Assembly (NCBI RefSeq): GCF_034006335.1
Contig: NZ_JAWDIQ010000001.1
Direction: 5' to 3' (one strand)
Source of the DNA: Paracerasibacillus soli
GTDB taxonomy: Bacteria; Bacillota; Bacilli; Bacillales; Amphibacillaceae
Length of the DNA stretch: 64,000 nt
Both the position numbers and the translations under genes were made by a program. The notes beneath the pieces were generated by a model. It ran no database searches. It was not told the origin of the DNA and was given only the letters and a program-made list of their open reading frames with translations. This document shows, piece after piece, positions 54,451 to 63,254 of the stretch. How positions within the stretch are numbered: position 1 is the stretch's first letter; each line of letters begins with the position of its first letter.

Positions 54451-55683
54451 ATGGCAACAACAACTTTATTGGATGAACAAACAATTAATATCGTAAAATC
54501 AACAGTACCGATTTTGGAAAAACGTGGGGACGAAATTACAAGTTGTTTTTATAAGCTTATGTTTCAAAATCATCCTGAATTAAAAAATATTTTTAACCAA
54601 ACAAATCAGCGTAAAGGGGATCAGTCAAAAGCTTTAGCTAATACGGTTTATGCAGCTGCTGCACATATTGATCAATTAGAAACAATACTCCCTGCTATTC
54701 AGCCTATTACACAAAAGCACCGTAGCTTGAATATTAAACCAGAGCACTATCCAATTGTTGGAAAGCATTTACTATTAGCGATGCAAGAAGTATTAGGTGA
54801 AGATGTCGCAAATGATGATGTAATTGGAGCATGGGGAAAAGCTTATCAGGAAATTGCCAATGCATTTATTACAGTTGAAAAAGGATTATATCAAAAGGCT
54901 ACAAATGTAGTAGGTGGTTGGGAAGGTTTCCGTGACTTTAAAGTAGCAAAAAAAGTTGTTGAAAGTGACGTTATTACATCATTTTATTTAGAACCTGCTG
55001 ATGAAGAGCCATTTTCTTCATTTGAGGCTGGACAATATATTACAGTAAAAGCGAATATTCCTGGTGAATCATACACGCATTTACGTCAATATAGTTTATC
55101 ATGTGCGCCTGGTGAGGGGATGTATCGAATAAGTGTAAAACGTGAAGATGCGATAGGTAATAATCCTGCTGGTATTGTATCGAATTATTTACACAGCCAT
55201 CTTGAAGAAGGAAGTATTTTACCTATTAGTGCACCAGCCGGAGATTTTATTGTAGATAATGAAACAAAACCGCTCATTTTAATAAGTGGTGGGGTTGGAC
55301 TTACACCAATGATGAGTATGCTTGAAACAGTGACAAAATCCCAACCAAATCGTGAAGTTATATTCATTCATGCGACAAGAAATGGAAAATTCCATGCGAT
55401 GAAAGAACATGTCAAAGCAATTACGAATAAACATTCACAAGTTACAGCTTATACAATTTACGATAATCCATTAGAAGCGGATAAAGACTATGATAAACAA
55501 GGTTTTATAGATTATGAATGGCTCACGAACGTAGTACCGACAAATGATGCTTCATTTTATTTCTGTGGTCCTAAAGGATTTATGCAAGCAATTTACCGTC
55601 ATTTAAAAGCGTTTCATGTTGCAGAAGAAAACATTCATTTTGAATTTTTTGGACCAGCTCAAGAAATTGCTACTGCAAATTAA
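54451..55683 (+). CDS. hmp: Flavohemoprotein, nitric oxide dioxygenase
   Basis: ATG 54451 follows AAGGAG. The first 145 residues are the globin domain: HPELKNIFNQTNQRKGDQSKALANTV supplies the distal residues, and QKHRSLNIKPEHYPIVG carries the proximal His region. The FAD domain (HLRQYSLSCAPGE) and NAD domain (LILISGGVGLTPMMSML, then FYFCGPKGFM) follow to a total of 410 residues. The enzyme oxidises NO to nitrate with O2 and NADH in the cytoplasm. It is NsrR-regulated by position and box. The frame is intact. Confidence 0.96.
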   Translation: MATTTLLDEQTINIVKSTVPILEKRGDEITSCFYKLMFQNHPELKNIFNQTNQRKGDQSKALANTVYAAAAHIDQLETILPAIQPITQKHRSLNIKPEHYPIVGKHLLLAMQEVLGEDVANDDVIGAWGKAYQEIANAFITVEKGLYQKATNVVGGWEGFRDFKVAKKVVESDVITSFYLEPADEEPFSSFEAGQYITVKANIPGESYTHLRQYSLSCAPGEGMYRISVKREDAIGNNPAGIVSNYLHSHLEEGSILPISAPAGDFIVDNETKPLILISGGVGLTPMMSMLETVTKSQPNREVIFIHATRNGKFHAMKEHVKAITNKHSQVTAYTIYDNPLEADKDYDKQGFIDYEWLTNVVPTNDASFYFCGPKGFMQAIYRHLKAFHVAEENIHFEFFGPAQEIATAN

Positions 55684-55718
55684 TTTATAATTAAATACAC
55701 ACATAATTTATAACATGA

Positions 55719-55769
55719 AAAAAATAGCATGGAAATTCATTTTGGAATGATGAATACCATGCTATTTTT
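55719..55769. terminator. Bidirectional terminator between hmp and hemQ
   Basis: AAAAATAGCATGG (55720-55732) pairs with CCATGCTATTTTT (55757-55769), with A and T tracts on both sides, in the convergent gap. Confidence 0.85.
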
Positions 55770-55816
55770 ATGTTTTTATACATTTAAAGCGAATGAAGAT
55801 AAAACTAATTCTTTCA

Positions 55817-56569
55817 TCATGATATCTCAAGAAGCGTGTTCAAATCATCGTTTGCCAAGTAGTTTCCTATAAAGAATTCACCAAATTCTCCATAACGAGA
55901 TGTTGCTGTGTCGAAACGCATTTCGTAGACAATCTTTTTCAATTGTAGAGCGTCGTGTGCAAACAATGTGACGCCCCATTCCCATTTATCTAGACCAACA
56001 GACCCAGTTATAATTTGTTTTACTTTACCAGCGTATTTACGGCCTGTCAGGCTATGCTCATATAATAATTTACTGCGCTTATTTTTTTCCAAAGTAAACC
56101 AGTTATCGTCACCTTCTCTTTTTCGATTCATCGGGTAAAATGAAATATGCTCGTACTTCGGTAAAATTGGCTTTAAGCGTGCTTGTATTTCTGGTAATGT
56201 TTCTGGATCTACACCATCCTTTTGTGGAGCATATTTAGAAAGTTCAACGACTGACAAATGAGAATATGCAGGAATCAAATATTCAGCAAGTTTTGTTTTA
56301 TTTAAGTGTGTTTCCACTTCTGCTAGTCCTTTCATTGTCGGTCTTAGTATTATAAATATTAAATCAGCTTTTTGCCCTACAATATGATACATACAATGAC
56401 TACCACTTTTATCCTTTTCCACTTGATCCCATGAGGAGAGAAGTGTTTTAAATTCTTCGATAGCCTTTGTTTGTTCTTCTTTAGAAGCCAATTTCCATTT
56501 GGCCCAATCTACTTTCCTTAAATCATGTAGGCTAAACCAGCCATCCATTGTTTCAACCGCTTCAACCAT
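55817..56569 (-). CDS. hemQ: Coproheme decarboxylase HemQ (chlorite dismutase-like)
   Basis: ATG 56569 follows GGAGTG. The 251-residue protein has the chlorite dismutase-like fold: DGWFSLHDLRKVDWAKW at the start, HCMYHIVGQKADLIFIILRPT, the catalytic Tyr in HISFYPMNRKREGDDNWF, and RKYAGKVKQIITGSVGLDKWEWGVTLF. The heme-pocket His/Lys region (the GRKYAGKV loop) is present. HemQ decarboxylates coproheme to heme b in the Gram-positive pathway. It lies divergent from the hem operon and convergent with hmp. The frame is intact. Confidence 0.95.
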   Translation of the reverse strand: MVEAVETMDGWFSLHDLRKVDWAKWKLASKEEQTKAIEEFKTLLSSWDQVEKDKSGSHCMYHIVGQKADLIFIILRPTMKGLAEVETHLNKTKLAEYLIPAYSHLSVVELSKYAPQKDGVDPETLPEIQARLKPILPKYEHISFYPMNRKREGDDNWFTLEKNKRSKLLYEHSLTGRKYAGKVKQIITGSVGLDKWEWGVTLFAHDALQLKKIVYEMRFDTATSRYGEFGEFFIGNYLANDDLNTLLEIS

Positions 56570-56789
56570 ATCATTCACTCCTTTTTTTATCATTTATTTT
56601 CATCGCTTACTATATCACAAAAATCAGATAAAAACATAAATTCACAAAGAGTTCACAATTTATTCATCTTGCGTTCATATATATGTGGTAGTGCAAGAAC
56701 GAAATATGTTAAACTAGGCATTAATTGGCAACAAATTGGAAATTTACATAAGTATAGTGATAATGCTTCTAATGGGGAGTAGATATGTG

Positions 56790-58066
56790 ATGCATATTAT
56801 TAAAGTTGGTTTCAATCATCAGATTGCCCCTCTAGCTATTAGGGAAAAGTTATCATTTTCCGAGTCTGAGCTTGAAACAGCAATGCGTAAATTAAATGAC
56901 CAGTACCAAATGAAGGAAAATGTCATTATCTCGACATGTAATCGTACGGAACTTTTTGCGTTGGTTCATAATGCCCAAGAAGGATTAGCATCCATCAAAC
57001 AATTTTTACTAGATTGGTTTAAAGAGGATAAGGATGAGATTGCGCCATATTTGCAACACTTAAAAGGCGATGAAGCTATTAAACATTTATATAAGTTAGC
57101 TGTAGGGTTGGATTCGCTGGTTATTGGCGAAACGCAAATTCTTGGTCAGGTGAGAGATGCATTTTTAACTGCACAGCAAATACGAGCTACTGGAAAGATT
57201 TTTAATGAGTTGTTTAAACGGGTCATTACTTTTGCTAAACGAGCGCATCGGGAAACAAAAATTAGTGAACAGGCTGTGTCGATTAGTTATGTCGCGGTAG
57301 AATTGGCGAAAAAGATTTTTGGTGATATTACAGATAAGCACGTTGTGATACTTGGTGCTGGAGAAATGGGAGAGTTAGCGTTAAAAAATCTGCAAGGATC
57401 TGGTGTTACTAATATTACTGTAGTAAATAGGACGTTAGAAAGGGCGGAAAAACTTGCACATACGTTTCATGCAAAGGCAGTACATATGGGGCAATTACTT
57501 CATGTTTTGACCGATGCTGATATGTTAATTAGTTCGACATCGTCTACAACTTCCATCTTGAATAAGGAATCTATACAATCCATACAAAAGCTGCGTAAGG
57601 GAAATCCGTTATTTTTAATTGATATTGCAGTACCAAGGGATATCGATAGCGATGTAGCAAAGTTGGATAATGTATTTTTATACGATATGGATGATTTACA
57701 TGGTGTCGTTGAGCAAAACTTGGAAACACGTAAACGGGCAGCAACCATGATTGAAGCACAACTTGTGGATGAATTGTGTGCGTTTAAAAATTGGGTTGCC
57801 ATGCTTGATGCTGTCCCAATTATGAGAGCTTTGCGAGAAAAATCAATTGCAATTCAAGAGAGAACGTTAGAAAGTGTATATCGGAAAATGCAGATTTGAC
57901 AGCACGTGAGCGAAAAGTATTACAAAAACATATGAAAAGCGTGACACATCAAATACTAGAAGAACCTATAAAACAATTAAAATATATGGGGAGTAACCAA
58001 AAATCAGAAGATGAACTAGAACTTTTTAAAGATATATTCGGTCTTGAACTGCATGAGGAAAGCTAG
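56790..58066 (+). CDS. hemA: Glutamyl-tRNA reductase (frameshift near the C-terminus)
   Basis: ATG 56790 with GGGGAG upstream. The N-terminal catalytic domain has the active-site Cys in IISTCNRTELFA. GETQILGQVRDAF and the NADPH domain VVILGAGEMGELALKNL follow, then the dimerisation helices. The missing C at 57891 ends the frame early as KMQI. With it the protein continues PDLTARERKVLQKHMKSVTH to ELHEES (TAG 58066), about 425 residues. It makes glutamate-1-semialdehyde from Glu-tRNA, the first committed step. hemX, the usual next gene in Bacillus, is missing. Confidence 0.95.
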
Positions 58067-58143
58067 TTTTAAATATTTATTTTACATAAGTTTTAATTTA
58101 AAATAGTATCCATTTTTCACTAAAAAAAACGGGAGTGGCGAAA

Positions 58144-59069
58144 ATGCGGGAGTTAATCGTTGGTACAAGAAATAGTAAGTTAGCGCTCATCCAAACGAAA
58201 TGGGTCATGACACAATTAAGGCTGGCGGGGGTAATAAATCCGATAAAGATAAAGGAAATTGTAACAATAGGTGATAAAAGACAAAATGTTTCTCTGCTAC
58301 ATTTAGGAGGAGGTGGTGTGTTTTTACAAGAAATTGAACAGGAACTTGTAGATGGGAAGATTGATTTTGCCGTACATAGTTTAAAAGATATTCCGGTGCA
58401 ATTGCCGGAGGGATTAATGATTTCCTCTGTACCAGTAAGAGAAGATTATCGTGATGTGCTTCTTGCGGTTAATGGAAAAACATTGGCAGAATTGCCAGCA
58501 GGAGCGGTAATTGGTACAAGTAGTATTCGCCGATCTGCCCAACTATTCGCAGTAAGACAGATATACAAACAAAGTGGATTCGTGGACCGATTGATTCCCG
58601 CATAAAACAGATGCAAGATGGGAAATTCGATGCAATTGTGCTTGCGGCTGCTGGTTTGAATCGTCTCGGAATAGGCCAAGAATTCATCACGGAATATTTA
58701 CCAGCCGAATCATTTGTACCTGCGATGGGGCAAGGCGCGCTTGCGATTGAATGTCGTGAGGAAGACATGGAAATTCACCATTTATTAGCAAAAATAAATG
58801 ATAAAGCGACAGAATTAGCAGTGAAAACGGAAAGATTGTTTCTAGCATGCTTTGGAGAGGAAGAACAGGCGCCAATTGGCGGATATGCTTATTTAGCCGA
58901 TGATAAGATTCATTTACATGGAATGGTCATTCAACTTGATGGAAAAACGATGTTGGAGCATAAAAGTGTAGGTACAAATCCAATAGCTGTAGCAAAGGAA
59001 GTAGCCGATGTTCTAATTAAAGCAGGGGCAATGGACATCATTAATGAAGTAAAACAGGAGATACAGTAA
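58144..59069 (+). CDS. hemC: Hydroxymethylbilane synthase (frameshifted; cofactor Cys replaced)
   Basis: ATG 58144 (MRELIVGTRNSKLALIQT). Arginines of the polypyrrole site lie in GTSSIRRSAQL, and the catalytic Asp in VHSLKDIPVQLPEG. The missing C at 58558 restores RPDIQTKWIRGPIDSRIKQM. In the C-terminal domain the usual ERxFL-x6-C-Q-x-PI motif reads ERLFLACFGEEEQAPIGGY. The residue before Q (codon 58863-58865) is Glu, not the Cys that anchors the dipyrromethane cofactor; a Cys stands five residues earlier. The surrounding frame is open, so it is not a simple slip. It joins four porphobilinogen units, if active. Confidence 0.9.
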
Positions 59070-59070
59070 A

Positions 59071-59856
59071 ATGACAGCTCATTTGCAACAGAAACAGGTT
59101 TTGATAACACGCCATGAGCCAAAAGCGAGTGAATTTGCTACAAGAATTACAAAAGCAGGTGGTAAAGCTTTTATAACACCACTAATTAATGTGGCTTGCA
59201 AAGTTTTGGATGAGAAAAGGAAGTTTCTACAACAAATTGAACATTATGAATGGATTATTTTTACAAGTGCTAATGGGGTACATTGTTTTTTCAGTGCGTT
59301 ACATCGTTTTGCATCTCACATGGATGAGCGAGTGAAGCTTGCTACTGTTGGCCCAAAGACTAATGCAGCTTTAACAAAGTTTGGCTTCGAAGCAGATTTT
59401 ATCCCATCGCGTTATGACGCCAAAACAATGTCAGTTGAATTTTTACAAAATCGTATTGTGAAAGGGCCGATATTACTTGTTCGCGGGCAATTATCCGGGA
59501 CAGTATTACAGGAAGTATTAGGAAAGAATGCCGTTCCGTTTGATTCGCTCGAAGTATATGAAACTACTACGAATGTAAACATCAAACAAAGATTACAAGT
59601 TATTTTAGAAAAGGAAACAATAGATTTCATCACATTTACGAGTCCTTCAACAGTAGACGCATTTGTAGATTTAATGCCTGATTATCAATGTTATTTGGAT
59701 AGAGCCGTTGTCTGTATCGGTACAACTACTGCAAAGCGTGCAAAGGAATATGGATTTAGGCATTTACTAGTTCCAAATGAATTCACAACGGAAGGTATGA
59801 TCCAAAAGATAGCCGATTATATTTCGGAAGGGACTGAGAGCTACAATGCAAAGTAA
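59071..59856 (+). CDS. hemD: Uroporphyrinogen-III synthase
   Basis: It starts one base after the hemC stop with AGGAGAT inside hemC. The 261-residue protein shows the loose HemD pattern: LITRHEPKASEFATRI, YEWIIFTSANGVHCFF, VKLATVGPKTNAALTKFGF, and a late TFTSPSTVDAF followed by VCIGTTTAKRAKEYG. It closes the linear bilane with D-ring inversion. Its 3' end overlaps the hemB start by 11 bases, so the operon is tight. The frame is intact. Low conservation is normal for the family. Confidence 0.92.
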   Translation: MTAHLQQKQVLITRHEPKASEFATRITKAGGKAFITPLINVACKVLDEKRKFLQQIEHYEWIIFTSANGVHCFFSALHRFASHMDERVKLATVGPKTNAALTKFGFEADFIPSRYDAKTMSVEFLQNRIVKGPILLVRGQLSGTVLQEVLGKNAVPFDSLEVYETTTNVNIKQRLQVILEKETIDFITFTSPSTVDAFVDLMPDYQCYLDRAVVCIGTTTAKRAKEYGFRHLLVPNEFTTEGMIQKIADYISEGTESYNAK

Positions 59857-60820
59857 TCATTTTAAGCGTCATCGCCGTTTGCGGACATCAGATGCGATGC
59901 GTTCGATGGTGAGAGAAACCAAATTGACAACAGATGATTTAATCTATGCAATTTTTGTTATAGAAGGGGAAAATATTAAAAATGAAGTACCTTCTATGCC
60001 AGGGGTATTCCAATTATCTTTAGATTATGTAATAGCCGAAGTAAAAGAAGTGTATGAACTTGGGATTAAAGCAATAATGTTATTCGGCATACCCAAGGAA
60101 AAGGATAAAACAGGTACAGGTGCCTATGATGATGATGGAATTGTGCAGAGAGCGATAAGATTAATCAAACAGGAAGTTCCGGAAATGCTCATTATTGCAG
60201 ACACGTGTTTATGTGAGTATACGTCACATGGACATTGTGGCATTGTGGAGCAGGAAAAGGTAGTCAACGATTCCTCTCTTGCGCTACTTGCTAAAACTGC
60301 TGTATCACAAGCGAAGGCTGGTGCGGATATGATTGCACCATCAAATATGATGGACGGCTTTGTTGTGACAATTAGAAAAGCGCTGGATAAGGTCGGTTTT
60401 GAAGATGTTCCAATTATGTCCTATGCCGTTAAATATGCCTCTGCATTTTATGGTCCATTTCGTGACGCAGCGGATAGTACACCTACATTTGGCAATCGGA
60501 AAACATACCAAATGGATCCGGCCAATAGATTAGAAGCGATGCGTGAAGCTGAAACGGATATTGAAGAAGGCGCAGACTTTCTCATTGTAAAACCCGCCTT
60601 AGCTTATTTAGATATCGTGCGGGCTGTGAAAGATACATTTAGGGTCCCAGTAATTGCATACAACGTTAGTGGAGAATATGCAATGGTAAAAGCTGCTGCG
60701 ATGAATGGCTGGATAGATGAACAAGCAGTGGTAATGGAAAAACTCATGGCGATGAAGCGCGCAGGTGCAGATTTAATTATTACGTATTTTGCAAAAGATG
60801 TAGCGAAATGGTTGCAATAA
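59846..60820 (+). CDS. hemB: Delta-aminolevulinic acid dehydratase (porphobilinogen synthase)
   Basis: The 324-residue protein has the full set of catalytic features: the zinc-type cysteines in ADTCLCEYTSHGHCG, the two active-site lysines in SYAVKYASAFYGPFR and FLIVKPALAYLD, and substrate loop GENIKNEVPSMPGV. It condenses two aminolevulinate molecules. It overlaps hemD by 11 bp and is followed by hemL after 15 bp. The cysteine motif suggests a zinc-dependent enzyme. The frame is intact. Confidence 0.96.
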   Translation: MQSNHFKRHRRLRTSDAMRSMVRETKLTTDDLIYAIFVIEGENIKNEVPSMPGVFQLSLDYVIAEVKEVYELGIKAIMLFGIPKEKDKTGTGAYDDDGIVQRAIRLIKQEVPEMLIIADTCLCEYTSHGHCGIVEQEKVVNDSSLALLAKTAVSQAKAGADMIAPSNMMDGFVVTIRKALDKVGFEDVPIMSYAVKYASAFYGPFRDAADSTPTFGNRKTYQMDPANRLEAMREAETDIEEGADFLIVKPALAYLDIVRAVKDTFRVPVIAYNVSGEYAMVKAAAMNGWIDEQAVVMEKLMAMKRAGADLIITYFAKDVAKWLQ

Positions 60821-60835
60821 AAAGGAGTGATGAAC

Positions 60836-62124
60836 TTGAAAGGGTATACAAAATCCGTTCATGCCTATAAAGAAGCGGTTGACCTTATGCCTGGTGGAGT
60901 AAATTCACCTGTTCGGGCATTCAAATCAGTGGGCATGGATCCAATTTTTATGGAACATGGGAAAGGTTCAAAGCTAACGGATATTGATGGAAATGAGTAT
61001 ATTGATTACGTATTAAGTTGGGGACCGCTTATTTTAGGGCATGCAGATAAACGGGTCATCTCCAAGTTGAAGGAAATTGTTGAAAAAGGCACAAGTTTTG
61101 GTGCACCAACATTATTGGAAAATAAATTAGCAAAACTTGTGATGGACCGTCTTCCATCGATTGAGATGTTGCGGATGGTGAACTCTGGAACAGAAGCAAC
61201 AATGAGTGCTTTGCGATTGGCACGTGGCTATACAGGGAGAGATATTATTTTAAAATTTGAAGGAAATTATCATGGACATGGGGACTCCCTATTAATTAAG
61301 GCTGGATCCGGTGTAGCTACACTTGGTTTACCTGATAGTCCTGGAGTACCTAAAAGTATTGCGAGCAATACGATTACAGTACCTTACAATGATATAAAGA
61401 GCGTTCGTAATGCCTTTGAACATTATAGGGATAATATCGCAGCGGTTATTGTAGAACCAGTTTCAGGCAACATGGGGTAGTACCTCCGAAAGATTCATTT
61501 TTACAAGATTTACGTCTCATAACAGAAGAATATGGCTCATTACTCATTTTTGATGAAGTGATGACGGGTTTCCGTGTTGGGTATCATAGTGCACAAGGTT
61601 ATTTTGATATTACACCTGATTTGACATGTTTAGGTAAAGTGATTGGTGGAGGACTACCAGTTGGCGCTTATGGTGGTAAGCGAGAAATCATGGAACATAT
61701 TGCACCGGCTGGAGAAATTTATCAAGCGGGAACTTTATCCGGAAATCCGTTAGCAATGGCTGCAGGTTATGAAACTTTACGCGCGCTTCGTAAAACAGAT
61801 TATGACATCATGAATGAAAAGATTGATAGATTAATTGCTGGTTATCAGAAGGCTGCAGAATCTAATGGGATTCCGTTACAAATAAACCGTGCTGGATCAA
61901 TGGTAGGAATCTTTTTTACCGAAGAGCAAGTTGAAAATTATGATACAGCAAAAACGTCTGATACCGAGCGATTTGCTACATATTATCGCGGTATGATTGA
62001 AGAAGGGATTTTTTTACCACCGTCTCAATTTGAAGGTTTATTTTTATCCACAGCCCACTCTGATGCAGATATTGATCAAACAATTCAAGCAGTAGAAAAA
62101 GTCTTTGCTAGTTTAAAAGAATAA
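60836..62124 (+). CDS. hemL: Glutamate-1-semialdehyde 2,1-aminomutase (single frameshift)
   Basis: TTG 60836, eight bases after AAGGAG, gives the usual start (LKGYTKSVHAYKEAVDLMPGGVNSPVRAFKSV). Class-III aminotransferase motifs include NSGTEATMSALRLARG and KFEGNYHGHGDSLL. The missing G at 61474-61477 interrupts VEPVSGNMG and restores VVPPKDSFLQDLRLI. The PLP Asp (FDEVMTGFRVG) and Lys (CLGKVIGGGLPVGAYGG) follow. The total is about 430 residues. It makes 5-aminolevulinate, completing the C5 route. hemE follows in the same operon. Confidence 0.95.
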
Positions 62125-62154
62125 GTTTCTATTACTTCATAAAGGATGACGAGT

Positions 62155-63188
62155 ATGTCTAACGTGAAAAATAATACAATCATTCGTGCATATCAAGGAG
62201 AAAAAACAAACTATACACCTGCATGGTATATGCGGCAGGCAGGGCGTTCCCAAAAGGAATATTTAGAAATCCGGAAAAAATATACGCTATTTGAGATTAC
62301 ACATAATCCCGAAATTTGTGCATATGTAACAAGACTACCTGTGGAAAATTACGGTAATGATGCAGCGATACTATACAAAGATATTATGAGTCCATTACCG
62401 GCAATGGGTATTGATGTAGAAATCAAATCAGGCATTGGTCCAGTGATTGACAATCCAATTCGGACGAAGCAGGATATTGATCAATTAGGAGAATTACATC
62501 CTGAAGTACACATTCCATATGTTTTGGATACGATTAGGCTTTTAACGAAAGAACAGTTGACGGTACCCTTAATTGGCTTTAGCGGTGCACCATTCACTTT
62601 GGCTAGCTATATGATTGAAGGCGGGCCGTCAAAGACATACAGTAAAACAAAAGCATTTATGTATACGAATCAAGAAGCATGGTTTTCTTTAATGGAAAAA
62701 TTAGGTGATATGGTTATCACATATACAAAAGCACAAATAGATGCGGGAGTTGCCGCAATACAGATTTTCGACTCTTGGGTAGGTGCATTGCACGCAGCAG
62801 ATTATCGTTACTTTATTAAGCCAGTTATGAACCGAATTTTTTCTGAGTTAAGAAGTTACGGGTACCACTGATTTTATTCGGTATCCATGCACGTCATTTA
62901 CTAATGGAGTGGAATGACCTGCCAGTAGATGTTATTGGGCTTGACTGGCGCACATCCATTTCTGAAGCGCGGCAGTTAGGTGTCACAAAAGTACTCCAAG
63001 GTAATTTAGATCCAACCATTTTACTAGCTGATTGGGAAATGATTGAAGAACGCACAAAAGCTATTCTAGATGAGGGGATGGCTGATGGAAAACATGTTTT
63101 TAACTTAGGACATGGTGTAACGCCTGATGTACGACCAGCAACTCTAAAAAGATTAACGGAGCTCATTCATACATATTCACAGCGATAA
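62155..63188 (+). CDS. hemE: Uroporphyrinogen decarboxylase (single frameshift)
   Basis: ATG 62155 with AAAGG upstream. TPAWYMRQAGRSQKEYLEIRKK contains the conserved substrate arginines. ILYKDIMSPLPAMGIDVEIK and the catalytic Asp region follow, then GFSGAPFTLASYMIEGGPSKTY. At 62860-62862 a missing G breaks SYG and restores VPLILFGIHARHLLMEWNDL and VDVIGLDWRTSI. The C-terminal FNLGHGVTPDVRPATLKRL is standard. The total is about 345 residues. It converts uroporphyrinogen III to coproporphyrinogen III. In Bacillus hemE starts a separate hemEHY operon; here it follows hemL directly. Confidence 0.95.
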
Positions 63189-63254
63189 AAGCTTGAAGAG
63201 GTTTTTCAACTAATAAATTCTTCATGTAATAGACATTTAGAGAGGTGTAAAAAA

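Noticed and set aside
56790..58066. hemA as a pseudogene
   Set aside because: The break is one missing C after about 370 normal residues, and the rest of the protein continues perfectly in the next frame; similar breaks are everywhere in the window.
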